Origin: Pseudomonas promysalinigenes
GTDB taxonomy: Bacteria > Pseudomonadota > Gammaproteobacteria > Pseudomonadales > Pseudomonadaceae
NCBI RefSeq assembly: GCF_014269025.2
Contig: NZ_CP077094.1
Span: forward strand, 1,178,001 to 1,242,000
Length of the DNA: 64,000 bases
Reading direction: 5' to 3'
A program made the translations under genes and the position numbers. Positions 19,507 through 27,916 of this stretch are shown here, in pieces. A model generated the notes under the pieces. The model was given only the letters and a program-made list of their open reading frames with translations, made no database searches and was not told where the DNA came from. The stretch's first letter is position 1. Each line of letters begins with the position of its first letter.

Positions 19507-20313
19507 TCAGTTGAAGGGGCCGGATGCGACGAAGGCACCGCCCTGATAGACCATGCTCGGGTCGTCGGCGGCTGGCGCAGGTTGGGCCTCTACCGCTGCG
19601 CGAAACACTTCGGAGCTGTCCTTGGGCTGGTAACCCAAGTGCGCAGCGTGGCGGTTGTCCCACCAGACGGTGCGGTTGGCCGATGCGCCGTAGACCACGG
19701 TATGGCCAACCCCAGGGGTGAACAGGCCGCGCTCGATCAGTTGGGTCAGGTCGTCGTAGCTCAGCCACGTGCAGAGCATGCGTGGGTTTTGTGGCGCCTC
19801 GAACGAAGAGCCGATGCGAATGCTGACGGTTTCTATGCCATAGCGGTCGAAATAGAAGCTGGCGACATCCTCGCCGTAGCACTTCGACAGCCCGTAGTAG
19901 CTGTCAGGCCGGCGCAGGGCGTGGGCATCGATCGATTGGTCCTGGCGGTAGAAGCCGATCACGTGGTTGGAGCTGGCGAAGATAATGCGCTTGACCCCGT
20001 GCTTGCGGGCCGCTTCGTAGATGTGAAACACACCGCAGATGTTGGGGCCCAGAATGTCCTCGAACGCATGCTCGGTAGACACGCCGCCGAAGTGCACGAT
20101 GGCATCGACGCCTTCGACCAATGCATGGACCGCAGCCTTGTCGGCAAGGTCACAGGTGATGACTTCTTCTTGAGGCCCGCTGGCGGGTGCCATGGGCGCG
20201 ATGTCGGAAAGGCGCAAGACTTCGGCGCAGCCAGCGAGGCGTTGGCGAAGGACCTGGCCGAGGCCGCCTGCCGCTCCGGTGAGCAGCAGGCGCTTGAAGG
20301 GGGTGATGGTCAT
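19507..20313 (-). CDS. udh: uronate dehydrogenase
   Basis: A 268-residue NAD-dependent short-chain dehydrogenase. It oxidises D-galacturonate or D-glucuronate to the aldaro-1,5-lactone. The Rossmann motif is TGAAGGLG (12-19) and the active-site YxxxK is Y140/K144 in SYYGLSK. The segments FASSNHVIGFYRQD and RTVWWDNRHAAHLGY match my recollection of the characterised P. putida enzyme, which has the same length. It heads a probable udh-lactonase-TRAP transcript driven by an operator-bearing promoter upstream. Confidence 0.95.
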   Translation of the reverse strand: MTITPFKRLLLTGAAGGLGQVLRQRLAGCAEVLRLSDIAPMAPASGPQEEVITCDLADKAAVHALVEGVDAIVHFGGVSTEHAFEDILGPNICGVFHIYEAARKHGVKRIIFASSNHVIGFYRQDQSIDAHALRRPDSYYGLSKCYGEDVASFYFDRYGIETVSIRIGSSFEAPQNPRMLCTWLSYDDLTQLIERGLFTPGVGHTVVYGASANRTVWWDNRHAAHLGYQPKDSSEVFRAAVEAQPAPAADDPSMVYQGGAFVASGPFN

Positions 20314-20340
20314 GGCAGCTCTACTTGTAATTGTTGTAAG

Positions 20341-20389
20341 TTGTCGTATGACTTGGGTGATTATCGACAGTGCTTCCGCGGGTTGTCAA
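20341..20389 (-). promoter_or_regulatory. udh promoter with GTCATAC operator
   Basis: Reading the minus strand: TTGACA (20389-20384), 18-base spacer, GATAAT (20365-20360), then the operator GTCATACGACAA (20352-20341) eight bases after the -10, at the expected transcription start. The operator shares its GTCATAC core and geometry with the one in front of the porin gene. GT-N3-AC sites of this kind are bound by FadR-type GntR repressors. No such regulator is encoded in the window. Confidence 0.7.
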
Positions 20390-20475
20390 TGCTGCTTGTC
20401 TGGCTTTGTTTTTCTCTTTGCGGCGCAAGCCGCTGTTACGGGCTTGGGTCAATTGCAAAAGCAGGCCTGGTGGCA

Positions 20476-20508
20476 GCGGGTTTGCCCGTGAACACGGGCC
20501 AAGCCCGC
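20476..20508 (-). terminator. REP-like hairpin after the porin gene
   Basis: GCGGGTTTGCCCGTG faces CACGGGCCAAGCCCGC around an AA loop, just past the porin stop on the minus strand. It resembles one arm pair of a P. putida REP and probably ends or stabilises the porin transcript. The rest of the 204-base gap up to udh holds only the udh promoter. Confidence 0.6.
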
Positions 20509-20517
20509 GCCCTGGGA

Positions 20518-21762
20518 TCACAACAACGACAGCGGATAGTTGAAGATCAACCGGTTCTCATCGAATTCATTGTTGCTGTAGTCCCGGCGAATGCTCGAGT
20601 TGCGCCATTTCACGCTCAAATCCTTGAACGGCCCGCTCTGGATCACATAAGCCAGCTCCGACTCGCGGACCCATTCCTTGCCGTTGTTCACCGCGCTGGT
20701 GTGTACATCACGGCCACTGATATAGCGGTTCATCAGGGTCAGCCCCGGCACTCCGAGCGTGACGAAGTTGAAATCATGGCGCACCTGCCAGGAGCGCTCG
20801 TTGGCATTGTCGAAACTGGAGTTGTAACTGTCGTTGGCCAATGTGCCGCCGCTGGTGCCGTTGACTCGCATCCAGGTATCGCCATCGACCTTCTGCAACC
20901 CGACCCAGAAGGTATTGCCGCCATATTTGGCCGAGAACATCCCTGAGTAGGTTTTGTTATCCAGTTTGCCGGCACGCTCAGAGCCGTCCTCACCCCCCCG
21001 GAAGTAGCCCAGGTTGGCACCGAGGGTCCAGTTACCCAGCGGTTGGCTATGGCTCAATTGCAGATACTGCTGTTCGTACACATCCTTGAGCACCGCGTTC
21101 CATGCGCCGAGCAGAGTGCGGTCCTGGTTGAACTTGTATTCACCGCCGACGAAGTTGAACCGATCGGACAGTGCACCGGCGTAACTCATGTCTTCCATGC
21201 TTGCGTCGTTGCGCGGGCTGTTGCCCCGGAATTGGCCGCCGTACAGGGTCAGCCCGGCAATTTCGTTGGAAGTGACTTGGCCGCCGCGAAAGGTCTGTGG
21301 CAGGGAGCGCCCGTCGTCCGAGCGCAGGATCGGCAGCACCGGCATCCATTCGCCGATTTTCAGCTCGGTCTTGGAGATACGTGCCTTGCCCGCCACCGCC
21401 AGGCGGCCATAGTCATCCGCCGGCCGCCCATCGTCATGGCGTGGCAGCAGTGCTGTACCGTAGGTGCCGCCACCGCCATCGAGCTTCACCGACCACAAGC
21501 CCAGCACATCCACGCCCAAGCCCACCGGGCCCTGGGTGAAGCCCGAGCGCGCATCGAGAATGAAGCTCTGAGTCCATTCTTCGGCCTTGCTTTGGGGGTT
21601 GCTGGGGTTGGTGAAATTACGGTTGATATAGAAGTTGCGCAGGCCTAACACGGCCTTGCTGTCTTCGATGAAGCCTTGGGCGAGGCTGATGCCCGGGATG
21701 CTACCTAGCAGGCTGGCGCCAACAAGTGCAAAGGGGAGGGTGTTCTGGCAGATTTTCGACAT
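20518..21762 (-). CDS. OprD-family outer-membrane porin
   Basis: A 414-residue OprD-type specific porin. It has a signal peptide (ALVGASLLGSIPGISLA, mature about residue 29), then FIEDSKAVLGLRNFYINRNF, which is the family's first strand motif. Repeated aromatic beta-strand segments follow, as does the conserved DRTLLGAWNAVLKDVYEQQY region. OprD-family channels admit amino acids or organic/sugar acids. Its shared operator with udh makes uronates the predicted solute. The C-terminus ends NYPLSLL, lacking the usual terminal phenylalanine. Confidence 0.9.
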   Translation of the reverse strand: MSKICQNTLPFALVGASLLGSIPGISLAQGFIEDSKAVLGLRNFYINRNFTNPSNPQSKAEEWTQSFILDARSGFTQGPVGLGVDVLGLWSVKLDGGGGTYGTALLPRHDDGRPADDYGRLAVAGKARISKTELKIGEWMPVLPILRSDDGRSLPQTFRGGQVTSNEIAGLTLYGGQFRGNSPRNDASMEDMSYAGALSDRFNFVGGEYKFNQDRTLLGAWNAVLKDVYEQQYLQLSHSQPLGNWTLGANLGYFRGGEDGSERAGKLDNKTYSGMFSAKYGGNTFWVGLQKVDGDTWMRVNGTSGGTLANDSYNSSFDNANERSWQVRHDFNFVTLGVPGLTLMNRYISGRDVHTSAVNNGKEWVRESELAYVIQSGPFKDLSVKWRNSSIRRDYSNNEFDENRLIFNYPLSLL

Positions 21763-21794
21763 GGAGAGGATTCGCTTTGTTGTTTTTGTTATGT

Positions 21795-21844
21795 GTTGTC
21801 ATACAACTTCGGCGATTTTTAACAAGCTGGGAATGAACTGTCAA
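21795..21844 (-). promoter_or_regulatory. porin promoter with GTCATAC operator
   Basis: Minus strand: TTGACA (21844-21839), 17-base spacer, TAAAAA (21821-21816), then the dyad GTTGT-N3-ACAAC at 21795-21807, nine bases after the -10. The arrangement is the same as in front of udh. An operator covering the start site suggests repression lifted by an inducer, probably a uronate or aldarate. Confidence 0.7.
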
Positions 21845-22086
21845 CGCTGCGGAGTGCAATAAGTTCGCGCTGTCGAGTGAATATGTGGTGGCGAAAGCTC
21901 TAACTAAGGGCCTTGGATAAAATTAAGGTCATAGTATGACGGCGGCGAATGGGAGCCTTGGCGTTCTTTGGTCTCAGAAGAACTGAGCCCTCCTGGGGCT
22001 TGGCTTGGACTTTGCTGTGGGGCGCAAATCGCGCGCCGCCCGCGCGGCGCTCGATCTCCCAGGCGCTAAAAGGCTCAAGCCAACGC
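21845..22086. other. intergenic region upstream of the porin gene with a palindromic repeat
   Basis: No gene is supported. ATCG-C-GCGCCGC (22028-22039) pairs with GCGGCGC-T-CGAT (22044-22055), giving a stem with one mismatch. A related, longer palindrome occurs at 27108-27149, so this may be a dispersed intergenic repeat. A short open frame on the minus strand across it shows no protein features. Confidence 0.5.
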
Positions 22087-22087
22087 C

Positions 22088-22127
22088 CAAAAAAAATCCG
22101 ACACCAGATTACTGGTGTCGGATTTTT
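22088..22127. terminator. rho-independent terminator after nrdB
   Basis: AATCCGACACCAG (about 22095-22107) pairs with CTGGTGTCGGATT (22112-22124), flanked by A- and T-runs on both sides. It can work in both directions; for nrdB on the minus strand it is followed by TTTTTTTT-rich sequence. Confidence 0.9.
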
Positions 22128-22206
22128 CAACCCCGGCTTGGACTCAAAAGCTTAAATGAACAGCTTTAGGCCATGCGGCAGCCTTCTTTAGGCTCGGCCC
22201 GGACTA

Positions 22207-23457
22207 TCAATCCCAGCTCAACGCACCACCGGTCTGATACTCGATAACCCGAGTCTCGAAGAAGTTCTTCTCTTTCTTCAAGTCCATGATTTCGCTCATC
22301 CATGGGAACGGGTTGGTAGTCCCTGGGTACTCTTCCTTCAAACCAATCTGGGTCAGACGACGGTTGGCGATGAACTTGAGATAGTCCTCCATCATCGCTG
22401 CGTTCATGCCCAGTACGCCGCGTGGCATGGTGTCACGGGCGTATTCGATCTCCAGCTGGGTCCCTTGCAGGATCATCTGGGTCGCTTCTTCCTTCATCGC
22501 CGCATCCCACAGGTGCGGGTTCTCGATCTTGATCTGGTTGATCACGTCGATACCGAAGTTCAGGTGCATCGACTCGTCACGCAGGATGTACTGGAACTGC
22601 TCGGCAACGCCAGTCATCTTGTTGCGGCGGCCCATGGACAGAATCTGGGTGAAGCCGCAGTAGAAGAAGATGCCTTCCAGTACGCAGTAGTAAGCGATCA
22701 GGTTGCGCAGCAGCTCTTTGTCGGTTTCCACGGTACCGGTGTTGAATTCCGGGTCGGAGATGGCGCGGGTGTATTTCAGGCCCCAGGCGGCTTTTTTCGC
22801 TACCGATGGGATCTCGTGGTACATGTTGAAGATCTCGCCTTCATCCATGCCCAGCGACTCGATGCAGTACTGGTAGGCGTGGGTGTGGATCGCCTCTTCG
22901 AACGCCTGGCGCAGGATGTACTGGCGGCACTCCGGGTTGGTGATCAAACGGTACACGGCCAGGGCCAGGTTGTTGGCAACCAGGGAGTCGGCGGTGGAGA
23001 AGAAGCCCAGGTTGCGCATGACGATGCGGCGCTCGTCCTCGGTCAGGCCATCCTGGCTCTTCCACAGGGCGATGTCGGCGGTCATGTTGACCTCTTGCGG
23101 CATCCAGTGGTTGGCGCAGCCGTCCAGGTACTTCTGCCAGGCCCAGTCGTACTTGAAGGGCACCAACTGGTTGAGGTCGGCGCGGCAGTTGATCATGCGC
23201 TTCTCGTCAACGGCAACGCGGGCCGAGGAGCCTTCCAGCTCGGCCAGGCCTTCGGCGATGTCCAGGGCGTCCAGCGCAGCCTTGGCACGCTTGACCGCAT
23301 CGGAGTCCGATGCCGTGGCCGCGCGGGCTTCCAACGCGGCAGCACCGCCGGCGCTGTCGAGCTTGTCGAGGGTGGTGGCGGCAGCGGCCTGCGCGGGGGT
23401 GTTGCCTTTGGCGGCGACTTCGCCGTCTTCTTTATCGAATTCGTCCCAGCTCAGCAT
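22207..23457 (-). CDS. nrdB: class Ia ribonucleoside-diphosphate reductase, beta subunit
   Basis: A 416-residue diiron protein that holds the tyrosyl radical needed by NrdA. Metal-ligand helices are visible as [14 protein letters not shown] and [10 protein letters not shown], and the [13 protein letters not shown] segment is typical. It is about 40 residues longer than E. coli NrdB because of an N-terminal alanine-rich extension (residues 1-70); the length matches Pseudomonas NrdB. The start is the ATG of MLSWDEF with AGGAGA upstream. It is separated from nrdA by 254 bases that include the nrdA terminator, so it probably has its own promoter. Confidence 0.95.
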   Translation of the reverse strand: MLSWDEFDKEDGEVAAKGNTPAQAAAATTLDKLDSAGGAAALEARAATASDSDAVKRAKAALDALDIAEGLAELEGSSARVAVDEKRMINCRADLNQLVPFKYDWAWQKYLDGCANHWMPQEVNMTADIALWKSQDGLTEDERRIVMRNLGFFSTADSLVANNLALAVYRLITNPECRQYILRQAFEEAIHTHAYQYCIESLGMDEGEIFNMYHEIPSVAKKAAWGLKYTRAISDPEFNTGTVETDKELLRNLIAYYCVLEGIFFYCGFTQILSMGRRNKMTGVAEQFQYILRDESMHLNFGIDVINQIKIENPHLWDAAMKEEATQMILQGTQLEIEYARDTMPRGVLGMNAAMMEDYLKFIANRRLTQIGLKEEYPGTTNPFPWMSEIMDLKKEKNFFETRVIEYQTGGALSWD

Positions 23458-23676
23458 GGTGAGAGTCTCCTGCTTGAGGGTCATCTATGAAGTATGACCG
23501 GTGGATCTTGGTTGCGTTGCTTGGCCCCGGGTGGGGTAGTGCGGTGCACGCAAATCTGAATGCCCTTCGAAGGGCTAACCTGGGCGTGGGCGCCCGGGTC
23601 TATTGTGTCTGGCCGTGTGGCAGGCTGCGGCAGGGCCGGCCTCTTTGCAGGTGAACCCGACCCCACGGCTGCATGG

Positions 23677-23702
23677 AAAAGAGGCTTCCCGTAGGAAGCC
23701 TC
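23677..23702 (-). terminator. rho-independent terminator after nrdA
   Basis: GAGGCTTCC (23681-23689) pairs with GGAAGCCTC (23694-23702) around CGTA. On the minus strand the stem is followed by TTTT, nine bases beyond the nrdA stop. The presence of a terminator separates nrdA from nrdB. Confidence 0.85.
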
Positions 23703-23711
23703 AGCCACGCC

Positions 23712-26591
23712 TTACTGGCAGGCTTCGCAATCCGGCTCGTCGATCGCGCAGGCTTTCGGCACTGGCGCTGGGCCTGCTGCCTGGGCCGGGGCGCTGTCGC
23801 CGCCGCTGGATACCGCGTTGAGCTTGCCGGTGTTGATGGTCGACTTCTCGGTGCTGGTCGCGGCCAGGGCACGGAGGTAGTAGGTGGTCTTCAGACCACG
23901 GTACCAGGCCATGCGGTAGGTCACGTCCAGCTTCTTGCCCGAGGCACCGGCGATGTACAGGTTCAGCGATTGCGCCTGGTCGATCCACTTCTGGCGACGG
24001 GAGGCTGCATCGACGATCCACTTGGTCTCGACTTCGAAGGCCGTGGCATAGAGGTCTTTGAGCTCTTGCGGAATGCGCTCGATCTGCTGCACCGAACCGT
24101 CGTAGTACTTCAGGTCGTTGATCATTACCGAGTCCCACAGGTCGCGGGCCTTCAGGTCGCGGACCAGGTACGGGTTGATCACGGTGAATTCGCCCGACAG
24201 GTTCGATTTCACGTACAGGTTCTGGTAGGTCGGCTCGATCGACTGCGATACGCCGGTGATGTTGGCGATGGTCGCGGTTGGCGCGATGGCCATGATGTTC
24301 GAGTTACGGATGCCTTTCTGTACGCGGGCACGGATCGGGGCCCAGTCCAGCGATTCTTCCAGGTTGACGTCGATGTACTTGGCGCCACGGGCTTCGATCA
24401 GGATCTGTTGCGAATCCAGCGGCAGAATGCCCTTGGACCACAGCGAACCCTGGAACGTCTCGTAGGCACCGCGCTCGTCGGCCAGGTCGCAGGAAGCCTG
24501 GATCGCGTAGTAGCTGACCGCTTCCATCGACTTGTCGGCGAACTCGACGGCAGCGTCGGAGCCGTACGGGATGTGCTGCAGGTACAGCGCGTCCTGGAAG
24601 CCCATGATGCCCAGGCCGACCGGGCGGTGCTTGAGGTTCGAGTTACGCGCTTGCGGCACCGAGTAGTAGTTGATGTCGATCACGTTGTCGAGCATACGCA
24701 CGGCGGTGTTCACGGTGCGTTGCAGCTTGGCGGTGTCCAGCTTGCCATCGACGATGTGGTTCGGCAGGTTGATCGAGCCCAGGTTGCAGACCGCGATCTC
24801 GTCCTTGTTGGTGTTCAAGGTGATTTCGGTGCACAGGTTCGAGCTGTGGACCACGCCCACGTGTTGCTGCGGCGAGCGCAGGTTGCACGGGTCCTTGAAG
24901 GTCAGCCACGGGTGGCCGGTCTCGAACAGCATCGACAGCATCTTGCGCCACAGGTCTTTGGCCTGGATGGTCTTGAACACCTTGATCTTGTTGTACTCGG
25001 TCAGGGCTTCGTAGTACTCGTAGCGCTCTTCGAAGGCCTTACCGGTCAGGTCGTGCAGATCGGGTACTTCCGATGGCGAGAACAGGGTCCACTTGCCGTC
25101 ATCGAAGACACGCTTCATGAACAGGTCAGGGATCCAGTTGGCGGTGTTCATGTCGTGGGTACGACGACGGTCATCACCGGTGTTCTTGCGCAGCTCGATG
25201 AACTCTTCGATGTCCAGGTGCCAGGTTTCCAGGTAGGCGCAGACGGCGCCTTTGCGCTTGCCACCCTGGTTCACGGCCACGGCGGTGTCGTTGACCACTT
25301 TCAGGAACGGCACCACACCCTGGGACTTGCCATTGGTGCCCTTGATGTAGGAGCCCAGTGCACGCACAGGGGTCCAGTCGTTGCCCAGGCCACCGGCGAA
25401 TTTCGACAGCATGGCGTTGTCGTGGATCGCGTGGTAGATGCCCGACAGGTCGTCCGGCACGGTGGTCAGGTAGCAGCTCGACAGCTGCGGGCGCAGGGTG
25501 CCGGCGTTGAACAGGGTTGGGGTCGAGGCCATGTAGTCGAACGACGAGAGCAGGTTGTAGAACTCGATCGCACGGGCTTCTTTGTCTTTCTCTTCCAGCG
25601 CCAGGCCCATGGCCACACGCATGAAGAACACCTGCGGCAGCTCGAAGCGCACACCATCCTTGTGGATGAAGTAACGGTCGTAAAGGGTCTGCAGGCCCAG
25701 GTAGGTGAACTGCTGGTCGCGCTCGTGGTTGATCGCCTTGCCCAGTTTTTCCAGGTCGAATTCGGCCAGCGCCGGGTTCAGCAACTCGAATTCGACACCT
25801 TTGGCGACGTAGGCCGGCAGAGCCTTGGCGTACAGGTCGGCCATCTCGTGGTGGGTGGCGCTGTCGGCGACATTGAGGAAGCCCAGGCCTTCGGCGCGCA
25901 GGGTGTCCATCAGCAGGCGGGCGGTGACGAACGAGTAGTTCGGCTCACGCTCGACCAAGGTGCGGGCGGTCATCACCAGGGCGGTGTTGACGTCTTTGAT
26001 GGCCACGCCATCGTAGAGGTTTTTCAGGGTTTCGCGCTGGATCAGGTCGCCGTCGACTTCGGCCAGGCCTTCGCAGGCTTCGCTGATGATGGTGTTCAGG
26101 CGCGCCATGTCCAGCGGCGCCAGGGTGCCGTCAGCCAGGGTGATGCGGATGCTCGGGTGCGGCTCGACAATCGACTCGGTGCTCACACGGGTGGCGCGCT
26201 CCTTGGCGCGTTGCTCGCGGTATATCACGTAGTCACGGGCGACCTTTTGCTCGCCGGCACGCATCAGGGCCAGTTCGACCTGGTCCTGGATTTCTTCGAT
26301 GTGGATGGTGCCACCCGATGGCATGCGACGCTTGAACGTAGCGCTGACCTGCTCGGTCAGGCGCGCGACGGTGTCGTGGATGCGCGACGAGGCAGCGGCG
26401 GTGCCGCCTTCAACTGCGAGAAACGCCTTGGTGATGGCAACGGTGATCTTGTCGTCGGTGTAAGGGACGACAGTGCCGTTACGCTTGATCACGCGCAATT
26501 GGCCGGGGGCAGTGGCGGCCAGATCCTGGTTGGAATCTGCGGCCTGCGGCGCCAAGGCCTGCGGGTTCTCGCGAGTTGTGTCGGTTTGCAT
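23712..26591 (-). CDS. nrdA: class Ia ribonucleoside-diphosphate reductase, alpha subunit
   Basis: A 959-residue catalytic subunit that reduces ribonucleoside diphosphates. Two N-terminal ATP-cone domains are seen (RVIKRNGTVVPYTDDKI at about 37, and SIRITLADGTLAPLDMARL about 115 residues later); Pseudomonas NrdA is known for duplicated cones in dATP control. Active-site cysteines are in SSCYLTTVP, SNLCTEITLN (thiyl cysteine plus glutamate) and AVCNLGSINL. The C-terminal swinging pair is C955/C958 in DCEACQ. The start is the ATG of MQTDTTREN with GGAG upstream; a longer in-frame start would add eight unlikely residues. Control sites lie about 320-400 bases upstream. Confidence 0.96.
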   Translation of the reverse strand: MQTDTTRENPQALAPQAADSNQDLAATAPGQLRVIKRNGTVVPYTDDKITVAITKAFLAVEGGTAAASSRIHDTVARLTEQVSATFKRRMPSGGTIHIEEIQDQVELALMRAGEQKVARDYVIYREQRAKERATRVSTESIVEPHPSIRITLADGTLAPLDMARLNTIISEACEGLAEVDGDLIQRETLKNLYDGVAIKDVNTALVMTARTLVEREPNYSFVTARLLMDTLRAEGLGFLNVADSATHHEMADLYAKALPAYVAKGVEFELLNPALAEFDLEKLGKAINHERDQQFTYLGLQTLYDRYFIHKDGVRFELPQVFFMRVAMGLALEEKDKEARAIEFYNLLSSFDYMASTPTLFNAGTLRPQLSSCYLTTVPDDLSGIYHAIHDNAMLSKFAGGLGNDWTPVRALGSYIKGTNGKSQGVVPFLKVVNDTAVAVNQGGKRKGAVCAYLETWHLDIEEFIELRKNTGDDRRRTHDMNTANWIPDLFMKRVFDDGKWTLFSPSEVPDLHDLTGKAFEERYEYYEALTEYNKIKVFKTIQAKDLWRKMLSMLFETGHPWLTFKDPCNLRSPQQHVGVVHSSNLCTEITLNTNKDEIAVCNLGSINLPNHIVDGKLDTAKLQRTVNTAVRMLDNVIDINYYSVPQARNSNLKHRPVGLGIMGFQDALYLQHIPYGSDAAVEFADKSMEAVSYYAIQASCDLADERGAYETFQGSLWSKGILPLDSQQILIEARGAKYIDVNLEESLDWAPIRARVQKGIRNSNIMAIAPTATIANITGVSQSIEPTYQNLYVKSNLSGEFTVINPYLVRDLKARDLWDSVMINDLKYYDGSVQQIERIPQELKDLYATAFEVETKWIVDAASRRQKWIDQAQSLNLYIAGASGKKLDVTYRMAWYRGLKTTYYLRALAATSTEKSTINTGKLNAVSSGGDSAPAQAAGPAPVPKACAIDEPDCEACQ

Positions 26592-26910
26592 GGGTGGGTG
26601 TCTCCACAGTTTCAATAGTGTTCAGGCGCCTTCTGAGCGCCCACCGTTCCGTCCACTTGCTCGATGACCTTTGCAGGGGATGCGCCGTGCACGCGCATCC
26701 GCCCGCTCGGGCGTACCGACTTCGGGACAGATCAGGAATTTGGGGCAAGAACCTTGCCGCTCCCTGGCCGAAGTCATTTGCTTTGGGCTACACCAAAGCA
26801 GGCTGTTCAGTGTCCGCTAGGAGCGGTTGGATCGTAGAAACCACAACGAGTTCTGCCAGAAAAATCGCTTGAATTTCTCTGCTGACTCATGCTTGGTGTT
26901 GATGGGTGAA
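26592..26910 (-). other. long untranslated leader of nrdA
   Basis: About 320 bases lie between the predicted nrdA promoter and its start codon. Open frames here on both strands show no protein features or ribosome sites. The segment may hold leader structure; no known riboswitch was recognised. Confidence 0.5.
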
Positions 26911-26957
26911 ACCCAACATCTAGTGGTTTGCTGTGCTGGGGATACAAGATAATGCGG
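26911..26957 (-). promoter_or_regulatory. two NrdR boxes at the nrdA promoter
   Basis: Minus strand: CCGCATTATCTTGTAT (26957-26942) and CCACTAGATGTTGGGT (26926-26911). Their starts are 31 bp apart, the spacing expected for a pair of NrdR boxes on one face of the helix. The first box covers the -10 (TATCTT, 26951-26946) of a promoter whose -35 is TTGCAA (26974-26969, 17-base spacer). NrdR represses ribonucleotide reductase genes when dATP is plentiful. No nrdR gene lies in the window. Confidence 0.75.
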
Positions 26958-26984
26958 TCCATGGGTCTTTGCAAGGCGATCGCT

Positions 26985-26993
26985 TGTGGATAA
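26985..26993 (-). promoter_or_regulatory. consensus DnaA box upstream of the nrdA promoter
   Basis: The minus strand reads TTATCCACA, a perfect DnaA box, just upstream of the -35. DnaA control of nrdAB is established in E. coli; here it is inferred from the single site. Confidence 0.65.
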
Positions 26994-27107
26994 CTTGTGC
27001 GTACTTTGTGAGTGAATAGTGGGTAATCGCTGTAGGCCTTGTGGCAACAGGTGTGCAGTATTTTTTGCGCTCAATCGATGGGGCATGGCATTAGATGTGT
27101 GGTGATT

Positions 27108-27149
27108 ATGGGATCGAGGGCCGCCCGCACGGGCGGCCCTCGATCCCAT
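27108..27149. repeat. 19-bp perfect inverted repeat between nrdA control region and two-component genes
   Basis: The arms at 27108-27126 and 27131-27149 are perfectly complementary; each holds GGATCGAGGGCCGCCC or its complement, with a four-base loop. There is no T-tract. It could insulate the divergent transcripts or end readthrough. It resembles the palindrome at 22028-22055. Confidence 0.75.
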
Positions 27150-27217
27150 GGACGGCAAACAACTACAGCCCTACCCTCAAGCCCTAACGCAATCCAAAAA
27201 CAAGAAAGGCAAAAGCC

Positions 27218-27916
27218 ATGGAGCACCCGACTCACCGCATCCTTATCGTCGAAGACGACCAGCGCCTGGCGGAACTCACTGCCGAATACCTTCAGGCCAA
27301 TGGCTACGAAGTCGCCGTGGAGGCCGACGGCGCCCGCGCCGCCCGGCGCATAGTCGACAGTCAGCCTGACCTGGTGATACTCGACCTGATGCTGCCCGGT
27401 GAAGATGGCCTGAGCATATGCCGGCGCGTGCGCGGCCAGTATACCGGCCCGATTCTGATGCTCACCGCCCGCAGCGACGAGCTCGATCAGGTCCAAGGCC
27501 TGGACCTTGGGGCCGACGATTATGTCTGCAAACCGGTTCGCCCGCGCTTGCTGCTGGCACGGATTCAAGCCTTGCTGCGACGCAGCGAAAGCCCAGACCC
27601 CAAACGTCAGGCGCTTACCTTCGGTGCGCTGCGTATCGACAACCGCCTGCGCGAAGCCTGGCTCGGCACGCTGCCCATCGAGCTGACGAGTGCGGAATTC
27701 GACTTGCTTTGGCTGCTGGCCAGCAATGCTGGGCGGGTGTTGTCGCGCGAGCAGATCTTCACAGCACTGCGCGGGGTCGGCTACGACGGCCAGGACCGCT
27801 CCATCGACGTGCGTATTTCCAGGATTCGCCCCAAGATCGGTGACGACTCGATCCATCCGCGGCTTATCAAGACGCTGCGCAGCAAGGGTTACCTGTTCGT
27901 CGGCGATGCACCATGA
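27218..27916 (+). CDS. OmpR/RstA-family response regulator
   Basis: A 232-residue regulator. The receiver domain spans 1-120, with acidic pocket E12/D13, phosphoacceptor D56 in LVILDLMLPGEDG, threonine in MLTARS and lysine in VCKPVRP. The C-terminal winged helix-turn-helix includes ELTSAEFDLLWLLASNAGRV and SIDVRISRIRPKI. It is coupled to the following kinase gene by an ATGA overlap. A two-component pair next to nrdA is also known in P. aeruginosa. The signal and targets are unknown to me. Confidence 0.92.
   Translation: MEHPTHRILIVEDDQRLAELTAEYLQANGYEVAVEADGARAARRIVDSQPDLVILDLMLPGEDGLSICRRVRGQYTGPILMLTARSDELDQVQGLDLGADDYVCKPVRPRLLLARIQALLRRSESPDPKRQALTFGALRIDNRLREAWLGTLPIELTSAEFDLLWLLASNAGRVLSREQIFTALRGVGYDGQDRSIDVRISRIRPKIGDDSIHPRLIKTLRSKGYLFVGDAP

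Noticed and set aside
23673..26618. A 981-codon open frame on the plus strand covering nrdA
   Set aside because: It is exactly antisense to nrdA, whose product has all catalytic cysteines. The antisense product is compositionally odd (rich in G, V, D, Q) with no known motif.
26817..27158. A 113-codon minus-strand frame upstream of nrdA
   Set aside because: It runs through a perfect palindrome and the NrdR/DnaA sites, has no ribosome site and no protein features.
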